DNA of 64,000 bases, taken from the NCBI GenBank assembly GCA_933207985.1, contig OW240913.1:267509487-267573486 (forward strand). Direction: 5' to 3'. Below the pieces are notes generated by a model. It saw nothing but the letters and a program-made list of their open reading frames with translations. It searched no databases and was not told the origin of the DNA. Of the stretch, positions 1 through 9,212 are shown one piece after another. The translations under genes and the position numbers were made by a program. Positions within the stretch are counted from its first letter, which is position 1. Each line of letters begins with the position of its first letter. The stretch comes from Pelobates cultripes. Lineage: Eukaryota; Chordata; Amphibia; Anura; Pelobatidae.

Positions 1-298
1 TCATAACAATGGCCTCTTCAGCCTTCCCATCATCCTTGTGGTTTGTCAAACTGAAAAGAGAGGGAGAGTAGTATCAATGATACGGGACTGACCAAAGAAA
101 AACCAATTATCTGTAACGAATCAACTAGTCAATAAGACATCTTAAAATTCACCATACCAACTAGTCTAATAGCTTATAATAAATATAACAGCATAACAAG
201 CTAATTCAAGTAAGTAAGTCCCGATATACAACCAAACTACTCCCACCAACTACTTACCTCCATCTGGGCGGGAACTTCTATGAGAAAGAAAGGGTGGG

Positions 299-397
299 AA
301 ATACTCGCCTCCTGTCATTATTAAAATTAAGATTATTAGTACACTGCGCTAGCATAATCTTCAATTTTATAACATGACAGGAGGCTTCGTATTTGCA
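299..397. repeat. DIRS internal complementary region (hairpin)
   Basis: Bases 363-397 are the exact reverse complement of 5744-5778 (35 of 35). Bases 299-328 are a diverged copy in the opposite orientation, sharing the core CCTCCTGTCAT. The spacer also pairs (AAGATTAT at 329-336 with ATAATCTT at 354-361), so 299-397 can fold into one long hairpin with a loop near 337-353. In DIRS elements an internal region complementary to both outer ends is known and is thought to template joining of a circular DNA intermediate. Position fits: it starts four bases beyond the recombinase stop codon (401-403). It predicts that the outer right end resembles the complement of 299-328. Confidence 0.75.
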
Positions 398-400
398 GTT

Positions 401-1390
401 TTAACGCTTAGGTAGAAGAGCGAAAGCGGCATTGGATGACGGGCGAAAATAGAAGGTCCGAAAGGTAGATTCCCGGGACCAATCTGCCGTGTGTAGGATA
501 TCCGCCAGAGAGGCGCCTGCTAAAAATGCCGATGATGCCGCTGCCCCTCGAACGGAGTGTGCGCCAAATGAGGCATCCACCCCAGCTAGAGCCAGAATCC
601 ACCTGACCCATCTGGCCAATGTGATGACCGAGACCGGGCCGTGTGGAGTCACATATGATACCAAGAGTTGTCGTGCGGACGGTGAGCGTAAGCCTTCCGT
701 TGCCGACACGTAGGCTCGGAGGGTCCGGACCACGCATAGCTGGGGATCCGAATTGAAAAACGGATAGAACACTGATGTTGTATTGGATTTGTTACGCTGA
801 GATATGTGAAACGTGACTCCTTCGGGTCCAATGGAGAAAGCGTCCTTATCGAAAGTCCGAACGTCAGCCACTCTCCGGAAGGACACCATGCACAACAGGA
901 AGGTGAACTTCGCCATCAGTTGTTTCAATGACAGCTGTTCGTTGGGAGGCCAGTCCCTGAGAAAACGAAGGACTATCTCCACGTCCCAGAGATGTTGATA
1001 TTTAGGTGCTGGCGGTCTCCTTAGTTTGATGCCCCGTAGCAGGCGGCATATTAGCGGATCCTGTCCAACTGCCCTTCCTTGAAACGGCACGTGCGCTGCC
1101 GAGATAGCTGATCTCGTGACATTTATGGTGCGGTACGACTTCCCGTCCTCGAATAGGGTTGAGAGAAAATTCATGATATCGGAAACAGGGGCTGTAAAGG
1201 GATCCAAGTCCCGTCCCACGCACCAACTGGTCCAAGCTCTCCATGCGGATAGATAGCTTCTCCGTGTTCCCGGGGCCCAGGAATCCCAAAGGAGGTCTTT
1301 AGCCGTTGACGATAATTCGTCGGTACGCCAGGTTCCCCTGAAAGAGTCCAGGCCACTAAGGTCAGACGGCCGTCTGACACCATCGGATGT
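401..1390 (-). CDS. DIRS tyrosine recombinase
   Basis: This is the integrase-equivalent of the DIRS element: a tyrosine recombinase that would join the circular DNA copy to the genome without target duplication. The frame is open from 2059 to 401, but only the last 330 or so codons look like recombinase; the start near 1390 is inferred, because the upstream part overlaps RNase H in another frame and has no useful internal Met. The core-binding domain begins around the motif KDLLWDSW. Catalytic residues, numbered in the 552-codon open frame, are the Arg pair at 395-396 in SFRRVADVR, HSVR at 501-504, a Trp/His-box residue at 527 and the nucleophile candidate Tyr 537 in TFYFRP. No internal stop is present, so this domain is the best preserved part of the element. 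Confidence 0.85.
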   Translation of the reverse strand, partial: TSDGVRRPSDLSGLDSFRGTWRTDELSSTAKDLLWDSWAPGTRRSYLSAWRAWTSWCVGRDLDPFTAPVSDIMNFLSTLFEDGKSYRTINVTRSAISAAHVPFQGRAVGQDPLICRLLRGIKLRRPPAPKYQHLWDVEIVLRFLRDWPPNEQLSLKQLMAKFTFLLCMVSFRRVADVRTFDKDAFSIGPEGVTFHISQRNKSNTTSVFYPFFNSDPQLCVVRTLRAYVSATEGLRSPSARQLLVSYVTPHGPVSVITLARWVRWILALAGVDASFGAHSVRGAAASSAFLAGASLADILHTADWSRESTFRTFYFRPSSNAAFALLPKR

Positions 1391-2098
1391 GCGTTCCCCG
1401 TCGGGTCCCTGAGTAACATGTCGTTGTTCGGTAGGAGGATCGGGTCCTGATAAGACAATTCGAGAAGGTCCGGGAACCAGGGCTGACTCGGCCAAAGTGG
1501 CGTCAGCAGGGTCAGTCGGACCCTCCGTCTGCGAAGGTGATTGAGAACTCTGGCAATCATGGCGAAAGGGGGAAAGGCATATGCCCCTTGATGTGGCCAG
1601 TGCTGAGTGAAGGCATCTACCGCTAAGCAATCCGGGTCCGGTAGCCAGCTGTAGAATTGTGGGACCTGCCGGTTGTTTCGTGAGGCAAAGAGGTCCAGTC
1701 GAAAGGGTCCCTTCTGGTCTTGTAGGTGTGCGAATATCCGCGGGTCCAGTTGCCAGTCGCTGGCATCCCTCCAATGACGGGAATACCAATCCGCCGTGAG
1801 GTTCGTCTCCCCCGGCAGGTGTTCTGCCCGTAGTGTGATATTGCGCGGGAGGCAGTAGTCGAAGATTTCCTTCGTCAGATGCACCAGGGTTCTCGACCGG
1901 GTGCCCCCCAAGCGGTTGATGTATCGTACCGCGGATACATTGTCCATTCTCAACAGTATACAGCAATTGGACTGCCCTTTTGTGAGGCTGCGGATAGCAA
2001 AGGAACCCACTAGGAGTTCGAGGCAATTGATATGCATCGATAATTCCTGTGGTGTCCACGTGCCCCCTGTGGACGTTTCTCCGTCCGTGGCGCCGACT
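1171..2098 (-). pseudogene. DIRS RNase H region, frame-broken from RT
   Basis: RNase H-like domain of the DIRS pol, in the same frame as Gag but a different frame from the RT. Recognisable stretches include GATDGETSTGGTW, MHINCLELLVG, MDNVSAVRYINRLGG and LPGETNLTADWYSRH. The join to RT near 2095-2105 is abnormal: RT frame runs through PDFVLES and then goes out of frame, while RNase H resumes at about GATDGE. The segment that should hold the first catalytic Asp in this family is missing, so a short deletion that also shifts the frame is likely. The continuous 1138-codon open frame from 4587 to 1171 is therefore an accident: Gag, out-of-frame RT sequence and RNase H share a frame without stops. 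The 3' end overlaps the recombinase, as is usual in DIRS. Confidence 0.75.
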
Positions 2099-3170
2099 CT
2101 AGGACGAAGTCCGGTTGACTGCCGAAGATGGCCCGACCATTCCAGGCCTGCATGCAGTGGAGCCACCACTGGAGTTCTTGGTATACTTCTTCCGACAGCG
2201 GGACTGGTTGGTTGTATGTGGGATTTTGGCGGAGGAGGCTGGCCTTCAGCCGTTGCATCGCTCGGTAGTGAAGGGGTCCCGGAAATATGGCTTGTATTGA
2301 AGATGATAAGAGTCCCACAATCCGTGCCAGTTGACGGAGCGGAATGGAATCCAATTTGAGAACCCTGCGGATCTCCTTCTTGATAGCCGTCACTTTGGCT
2401 GAGGGGAGATGTAGGGTGCAAGACCTGGAGTCGATCTCGAAGCCCAGGAATTGGATTCGTTGGGCAGGCACCATTGCGGATTTGGCCTTGTTGACTACGA
2501 AGCCCAAGGATTCTAACAGTTGTACTGTATACATAGTGTGCCGGATGGCCAGTTCCCTTGTTCTGCAGAACAGGAGAATGTCGTCCAGATAAATTATGCA
2601 TCTGATCCCGTGTGTTCGGAGGTGGGATACCACCGGTTTGAGCATTTTTGTGAAGCACCACGGTGCCGAGCTCAGTCCGAACGGAAGGCACGTGAACTGC
2701 CATGGCATGCCATTCCAGAGGAAGCGGAGAAATGGACGGCTGTCCATGTGGATTGGAATTGTCAGATAAGCGTCCTTGAGGTCTAGCCGCGTAAACCAAT
2801 CCCTTTCTTGGAGGAGATCCCGCAGTAAATGGATGCCCTCCATTTTGAAATGGCGGTAGGTCACAAACGTGTTTAGTCCTCTCAAATTGATCACTGGCCG
2901 GAAGTCCCCGGTCTTCTTGCGGACGAGGAACATGTTGCTGAAGAATCCTCCCCTTGTGTGCGCCGGTTCGATAGCGCCCTTTATGCGAAGCTCGCGGAGT
3001 TCCCCATTTATGAGGCGATTGTCCGCAGCCGAAAGGCGTAAAGGATAAGGGGGAAATCTTTGAATGGGCTGTGATCGGAGTTCTATTCGATATCCTTGGA
3101 CGGTCTATAGCATCCAAGCGTCCGTGGACAGTTGCGCCCAATTCTGGGAAAACAGGGAAACACGGCCTGC
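2010..3170 (-). pseudogene. DIRS reverse transcriptase, amber-interrupted
   Basis: Reverse transcriptase of the DIRS element. From Met at 2933 the frame gives, in order, FRPVINLRGLN, the catalytic-Asp block RLDLKDAY, LPFGLSSAPW and the YLDD box at 2580-2591, followed by a thumb region with GFEID. Homology continues upstream of 2933 (GAIEPAHTRGGFFSN) and beyond a TAG at 3105-3107 into AGRVSLFSQNW, so the amber codon falls inside the domain and not before it. Downstream the frame stops at 2010 after diverging at the RNase H join. Length and motif order are normal for DIRS RT. Both the amber codon and the frame break argue that this copy makes no functional enzyme, though readthrough cannot be ruled out from sequence. 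Confidence 0.85.
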
Positions 3171-4587
3171 AATCATAGTTATATGAGGTACCAAACAAAG
3201 GTGGTCTCTTACCTGTAGGGAAGCGTGCACGGCCTCGTCCTCGACCGCCCCATCCTCTGTCAGAACCCCTTTGGTAATAGGGGAATGGTTGTTTGGCTCC
3301 GTTGCCCTGGTAGCCTTGTTGAGGGAAGAATTGGTGCTGGAAGCCCATACGGGGGCCTGAAGGCCAGAACCGGCTGGCGGCACGGCCCCGCTGCCGACCA
3401 GCCCTTGAAAAAACACCCTTTGCGGAGGAACCTCGGAAGACCTTACGCATGGACGTGCGGGCTCTATTCAAGGAGGTAAAAACGTTTACGTGCTTATTCA
3501 GTTCCTTCATAAAAGCTTCACCAAAGAGCTTGCCCTGTGCCTGTGGGCCCAATTCTTTGACCCCGAGGTCAGCTAATTTGGGGTCGATACGAAAAAGTGC
3601 TGCCCGGCGCCGCTCCGTAGAGAGGGCCGCATTTGTATTACCGAGGAAACAAAAGCCCCTCTGGGCCCACTCTCGGATATTATGTGCCCATTCTCGTACC
3701 ATGTCTGCCGTGAAGGAGTCCGCTCTGGCGTATGCTTCGTCCGCCAGGTACATAACTCGGGCCAACGGGCCCATTGTGTCTAGGAGTTTATCCTGAGCTC
3801 CCTTAAAACTCTTCTCAATCCCCCTCCGTGGGTCGCGGCCCCCTTGTTCCATAAAGGTCAGCATAAGCTGATCAAATTCCGGCGTATAGGCCACCTTATC
3901 GGGCAGGGTAGGTCTCGGGCACTCTGCCCGCATCCTCTTACGGATATGTTTTTCCAAAGGTTTTCTGATCCAAAAATGCATGAAGCGGATGAGATGCTCA
4001 GGAGGGGCCCACTCACCCGAGCGGGGGTGGCGGATCTTCCTAGGATCAAACATTCTCTGGCCCGTGGAATCCAGGAATACTTCCTGCTCCTGCGTGGCCG
4101 TGGCGGGGGGTTCCGCATCTCCTTTTTGCTGGGGCTCACCCAGAAATGTCTCGGTGACATAGGCGTTGGGGCCCCAATCGCCTTCGTCAGAGTCGGAGGT
4201 CTCAGCCTGCCACTCATCCAGAATGGAGAGAGAGTGGGGCACATCCTGCTCCTCATCCGAGGAGGCCTCCCCAGCGTACACGGGAGGTATCTGATTAGTG
4301 CGTTTATCGCGCTTCATAGGGGCCTTGCCTTTGAAGGCGGCTCGCTTGGAAGCTTCGCCCTTCCAGTGGCGTTTCGCCGGGCGCTTCTTTTCTCTAATGG
4401 AGTCATCCGACTCATCTGAGTCTTCGTGAGCCTGGTGTGGCTTGTTAGACAGCGCATGAGATTCAGCGGGGGCAGGAGCCGCTTTTGCTAACGCTTTTTC
4501 CAAAGACGCAGCTACCGCCGCGTTGATCATTGCTTGAAGGTCACTGGTATTAATTGTGTCCTCCATGGCGTGGGCACTAACAGGCAC
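3150..4587 (-). CDS. DIRS Gag-like protein
   Basis: First ORF of the DIRS element, about 470-480 codons. The N-terminal 130 residues are Ala-, Lys- and acid-rich with basic clusters (for example EKKRPAKRHWKG) and Asp/Glu/Ser tracts. Residues about 180-285 carry the conserved DIRS Gag core: RKIRHPRSGEWAPPEHL, RAECPRP and FKGAQDKLLDTMGPL. The C-terminal part (about 390-460) is Gly/Arg/Gln-rich (RGWGGRGRGRARF), consistent with nucleic-acid binding; no CCHC knuckle is seen. Start could be Met at 4587 or Met-8 at 4566. The frame stays open downstream through RT and RNase H DNA, but sequence past about 3170 is not Gag; RT homology is in another frame there. Role as particle or RNA-binding protein is inferred from family. 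Confidence 0.8.
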
Positions 4588-5778
4588 AGGTATAGCTACG
4601 AGAGGTGAGGGACCGTACGGGAGGGACTCAAGTTAAAAAAAAAAAACGTGCAGTGGCGTGGTACTGGACTCCGAGTCGCTGGGGCTCACCCAGGTTCACA
4701 GGGAACTGCTTCAACAGTTCCCGCTATGCAGCACTCAATGGGGGCTCACCCCTAGCCAGGATATTGGGCTAAACCCTACTGGCAGTCCCACTCCCCAGGG
4801 GCAATGACACCAACCTGTGTAGGTCCCAAACGAATTCCACCACAGCAGAATTAGTAATAAGCTTGATAGAGCTAGAGCCTTCTCTTGATAGGTGTTACAC
4901 TCCACGAAACCGGTAACCCACAAAATGGCCGCACGGGTCTCGCGAGACTATTAGGCACAAAGCCCGCGAAAATGGAGCCCTTCCAGCGTTCGGCAGATTA
5001 GCCGCGAATGGCCGTTCGCCTGGCTGAAACCGCCGAACGCTGTGCGCATAAGAAAACCTGCGAACGGACTGAATTCCCTTGAGTAATTCGGGAAACTGTC
5101 CGTTCGCAAATTAAATGCGTTCGCGGCAAAACCCCGCGAACGGCTTGGGAGGGGGGCGCGAGCAGTAACGGTCCGCCCGTTCGCGCCTTTGAAGCTGACG
5201 GCGCGAACGGATCGGGCCGCAAAAGCCCGGCGCCCTGAGAGACGAGGGTCTCGCCTGTTCGCTCTACTAGAGCGCGAGCAGAGCGAGACAGCAGAGAAAA
5301 AAGGGGGGGGGTGGCGAGCGTAGCCACCCTGGAATAGGTGAAAAGGAAGGAAGGGGGGGTGGGAGGTAGTCGGACAAACAGTCCGTACGAGCAGGGAGAG
5401 GAGAGCCTCATCCCAGTACCCTGCCCCAAAGGGAGCACAGCTCCCCTGACAGGAAAGGGTAGTCCCACTCAGGTTCCCCCTGGCCCCCAATCCACTACAG
5501 CATATAGGTAAATAAAACAATAAGATAAAGTACAGTTAAGCCAAAACATACAGTCAAAACATCTTAAAGAAACCTGACAGGAATCTTAAAGAAATCAGTA
5601 CTCTGACCTGACTTGTGATGGAGCAGCAAAGAAAGAGGAAATGATTGGCTACGCTGGGACTTATATATCCTCTGTTCTACTCTAATTGGTTCTTTCTTTA
5701 ATGATTTTTTCTTTGCTGCTATGGAGCTAGAAAAGAAAGTTGATGCAAATACGAAGCCTCCTGTCATGTTATAAAATT
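4588..5778 (-). repeat. DIRS leader and left terminal repeat
   Basis: Untranslated 5' part of the DIRS element. The outer 35 bp (5744-5778) is the inverted partner of 363-397. Inside lies an imperfect hairpin: GGAGCAGCAAAGAAAG near 5619-5634 is complementary to TTTTCTTTGCTGCT near 5707-5720. The segment 4930-5300 is CpG-rich with many CGTTCG/CGAACG words, unlike most of the window. Open frames here (for example at 4951-5520) have biased composition and no recognisable domain, so I do not call genes. Confidence 0.65.
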
Positions 5779-6752
5779 ACTATTTCATTATCATTATTAT
5801 TATCTATATGGTGCTAACATTGCAATTATAAACAGGGTATATTTAGAAGTGAAGAAGGCTCAGCTCAAACGAGATTACAATATATGAGGATTTGAGATAC
5901 ATGAATATATATGTTCGGTGTCATACCCATGGTGAGGTAATCTTGCTGGGAGTCAAACTAGGGTTTCCTAATTCTAAAGGAGAGATGTTACCACTGCTAT
6001 AACATATATTATTATTTTATTATTTAAATAGCGCCATCAGATTCCATAGCGCTTTACAATGGGTATGATTCTAAATGCATGTGCAGATTTGTGAATTCAA
6101 GTTATGAGACCTGTTAGGTTAACAGGGGGATTGTGCATAACATTGTAGTCTCCCACTATGCAACACAAGATATATAAATATATAAAAAACATATATAGCA
6201 GAAAATGCAATGTACAAGTTTGCCTCTGGGCCCTTAGGCTTAATGGGTGCATAGTTAGCTGTCACAGGCAGTGTCACTGAGCGGTGAGTTCACTCACTGA
6301 GCGCCATGTGGATTTTGACATTCGGGGGCGGGGGACACACTGAACACTCCTCCCAGGCCACCAGCAAGGTCTGCAGTTCTTAAGCCGCGCGCCATGAGTG
6401 CAAGATGCACTCTCCCCTCACCCAACGGCCTTTGCAGCCGTTCCACGTAGGCTATGGCATGCAGGGGAAGGGAGGTGCGCCCTGTATGACCTAAGGAATT
6501 AGGTCCAGTGGGCATGCTCTGTGATATGTTATGTGTGTCCCCCACATTGCTCCAGGATCTCCTAAGGATATTAGAACCCTGGGGGACCCATCCTGATATT
6601 TCTGGGAGCAGTCTGGGGAACAGTTGGTTATATGGCCAAACTGACATAGCGCCGCGCCCACATGGGGGTGGGCAAGGACGCCTACTCACACTAGTGGAGC
6701 CTTCCACTTATATTGGCCCAATATGTGGAGGGCTCCTATTCCCACTCCCCTA
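5779..6752. other. Intergenic, low-complexity scraps
   Basis: No gene seen. It contains ATT-rich runs at 5785-5810 and 6005-6030 followed by a GCGCTTTACAAT-type tail (about 6033-6062), a motif seen at the ends of dispersed amphibian repeats. The GC-rich part 6280-6720 has open frames but no recognisable domain. Confidence 0.5.
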
Positions 6753-6850
6753 TTTAAACGAACACTATAGTTACCAAAACAACTTTAGCCTAATGAAGCC
6801 GTTTTGATGTATAGATCATGTGTAAGAAAACCAGCTGAGTTACAGGAAAA
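6753..6850 (+). repeat. TTAA MITE, left-end fragment
   Basis: TTAA at 6753-6756 is followed by ACGAACACTATAGTTACC and AGCCTAATGAAG, matching the left end of the MITE family at 18632 and 20595. Its right end was not recognised, so it is marked only over the visible similarity. Similarity with 20595 extends to the words TGATGTATAGATCATG, which show what the uninterrupted MITE looked like. Confidence 0.55.
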
Positions 6851-6999
6851 TCATTTCTTCAGTTGTTTGTACCCGCAACAACAGTTCCACAGTGGAATTA
6901 AGTATGTAAGACAATGTGGACACTTACACGAATGAATGTATCTCAGATCCTAATATTGGTGCAGAATTAATCCCAAATGTAGAAATCACCAAAAAACTC

Positions 7000-8020
7000 T
7001 TGTGAAGTACTGTGGGATATTAAAGAGCCATCATGGCTTGTTTGGATTGCATCTACAGTGAGACATGGTACCAGAGTTGGTCATGTGAAGTTCCCCCTTT
7101 TACATGTGTTAGGATGTATACCTTTAAGATGGAAGTATTATTAAGTGCTTCAAGCAGCCAGGGGCTTAACTGGACAGGAGGTTTTGTCAGAATGATGGGT
7201 ATCAATTAATACTGTTTATGGAGACATGAGGCATGCTACTTACTTTATATAGTTAGAAAGTAAGATGCTGTGGAATCCCTTTGGTGGGGATGGAGAAGTC
7301 TAATATATGGCCAGTGAAGGGAGATACACATATTCCTGCATATTTAAGTGATCTTCGATTTTAGAATATAGGCTTAGTTAAGTATGTTTTGGACCAATTG
7401 TGAGGAGCTTATAGTAATGCCCTTGTCATAATACATAATAAATCTTAGTAGTATGGAAACACTGTCACTTTATATAATTTAATTTTTTTATTTTTTTCTC
7501 ATCCTTCTATTCTTCTGGTTTTGATTGCATGGGTGAGGGAGGTGGGTATATCTATCCCTTTGTTTCCAGGATTTGTTTATATACATCTTTATAGTTTTTA
7601 TATTTTTATTTTGATAAAACATCAGGACAGGCTCGAAACGCATCCAGATTTACTGTGTTTTTTTTTTTTATATATATATTTTTGTTACCCCCCTTTCTGG
7701 CAGGTGCAAATTATTCCTTTTTTTTATTTTTGGATCATTGTCTTATTTTATTTTTACTTTGAACTCCCCTGAGGAAGATATAATTTGCTTTAAATGACAT
7801 GTGCTTGAAGATGTTGGATTGCCTGTCATTTATGAGGTCTGCACACATTTTTAGGACATGTTGTGAACCATTTTTATACAATAAAGTATGCACTTGCCAT
7901 GATCTACCTGGGTGATTATTCTGAGAGTCTTATGAGTGACGACTGTCTGGTTTTGTTGCATAGATCAAACCCCTGCGGTCTCACTGCTCTGTTCTTTGCT
8001 ATTTAGCAGTTAAATCACTA
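7000..8020. other. Unassigned; contains a GAAACGC-type repeat segment
   Basis: No gene seen. A CGAAACGCAT word at 7634-7643, preceded by ATCAGGACAGGCT and followed by a T-rich run, resembles segments at 37603, 41974 and 62884. CTGAGGAAGAT occurs nearby at about 7770. The rest is AT-rich unique-looking DNA. Confidence 0.4.
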
Positions 8021-8029
8021 TGTTAAATA

Positions 8030-8503
8030 CTTTCATACAACTGTTCAATCTCCTTCTCTGTTCTTCAGGAATCACTTCACACTTAAACTCGGTGAAGCAC
8101 TGCATTTTTTTTTTTTCTCCCCACTTCCAGTCCACCCAGGTTCCCCCTAAATATATAGCATGCTCCTCCAGCTGTTTGAGATTCTCACTCAATTACCTCT
8201 TCATTCTCTCTGTATTTTACCAATTGCTGCTTCTCTCTGTTAACTCTTTCAGCTATCACCTCCAAACTTCCCCTGCTACCTCTTGTCTCAAATCCCCATT
8301 GTATCCTTTAGATTGTAAGCTCATGGGCCATCGAGCTAAGTACTTTGTATAAAAGAGCTCCAATGGCTAGATATCAGCTTACGGGCAGGGCTCTCTCTAC
8401 TTCTTGTATTTGTCTGTGTATATTTTACGTTCTCCACCAATTGTACAGCGCTGTGGAATCTGTTGGCGCTTTATAAATACCAGTAATAATAATAATAATA
8501 TGT
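8030..8503 (+). repeat. Dispersed repeat with (AAT)n tail
   Basis: The 3' part reads TGTACAGCGCTGTGGAATC then TTGGCGCTTTATAAATA and ends in (AAT)n at about 8484-8501. This 3' end is widespread in vertebrate dispersed repeats and probably marks a SINE- or LINE-derived tail. Family name not assigned. The upstream T-rich open frame is not convincing as a gene. Confidence 0.5.
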
Positions 8504-8725
8504 TTATGCAGTCCTAGACACACTTCCATGCATGTGACTCCCCAGCCTTCCTAAACACTTCCTGTAAAGAGTCATCTCTTGTTTACACTTCCTTCGTTGT
8601 AAATTATGTTTAATTTCAAATTTCCTATTTTGTGCTCTGTTAATATCTTGCTAGACCCTGCAGGAGCCTCCTTTGTGTGATTAAAGTTCAATTTACAGAG
8701 CAGGAGAAAAAACTTTTGAAGTAAG

Positions 8726-9212
8726 TTAAAGGACCACTCTAGGCACCCAGACCACTTCAGCTTAATGAAGTGGTCTGGGTGCCAGGTCCTTCTAGGGTTA
8801 ACCCATTTTTTTTATAAACATAGCAGTTTCAGAGAAACTGCTATGTTTATGAATGGGTTAAGCCTTCCCCCTAATCCTTTAGTGGCTGTCTCATTGACAG
8901 CCACTAGAGGCGCTTGCGTGCTTCTCACTGTGATTTTCACAGTGAGAGCACGCAAGCGTCCATAGGAAAGCATTGTAAATGCTTTCCTATGCGACGTGGC
9001 TGAATGCGCGCAGCTCTTGCGCGCGTGCATTCAGCCCAGGGGAGGAACGGAGGAGGAGGAGAGCTCTCCGCCCAGCCCTTACAAAGGTAAGTTTTCCCCC
9101 TTCCCCCTTCCAGAGCCGGGCGGGAGGGGGTCCCTGAGGGTGGGGGCACCCTCAGGGCACTATAGTGCCAGGAAAACGAGTATGTTTTCCTGGCACTATA
9201 GTGGTCCTTTAA
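8726..9212 (+). mobile_element. TTAA-flanked MITE (piggyBac-like), complete
   Basis: It begins TTAAAGGACCACTCTAGGCA and ends GCACTATAGTGGTCCTTTAA, so inverted ends sit just inside TTAA on both sides. Inside are several secondary hairpins (for example a perfect AAACATAGCAGTTTC / GAAACTGCTATGTTT stem at about 8816-8848, and CATAGGAAAGCATT / AATGCTTTCCTATG at about 8961-8991). TTAA flanks are the hallmark of piggyBac-type insertion. No coding capacity. A second copy in the opposite orientation is at 49280-49754. Confidence 0.8.

Larger units (their letters stand above)
1..5778 (-). mobile_element. DIRS-type tyrosine-recombinase retrotransposon, 3' end off the left edge
   Basis: Read on the minus strand, the order is leader/left terminal repeat (5778 to 4588), Gag (4587 to about 3150), RT (about 3170 to 2010), RNase H (about 2098 to 1171) and tyrosine recombinase (about 1390 to 401), in three overlapping frames. 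This order, with a recombinase instead of a DDE integrase, is that of DIRS elements. A perfect 35-bp inverted repeat joins 363-397 to 5744-5778. An internal complementary region lies just after the recombinase stop. The matching right terminal repeat was not found in 1-298, so it probably lies outside the window or is lost. Three lesions (amber codon in RT, frame break with lost sequence at the RT-RNase H join, reading-frame fusion of Gag with RNase H) make this copy non-autonomous. Confidence 0.9.

Noticed and set aside
1391..2059. N-terminal 220 residues of the recombinase frame
   Set aside because: This part overlaps RNase H, is Pro/Gly/Arg-rich, and has no recombinase homology; the true start is probably near 1390.
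3844..4419. 191-residue frame on the plus strand opposite Gag
   Set aside because: Antisense shadow of the Gag coding region without any domain.
1171..4587. One 1138-residue protein
   Set aside because: Gag and RNase H fall in the same frame only because of the open reading through RT DNA and a frame-shifting deletion; the RT is encoded in a different frame in the middle.
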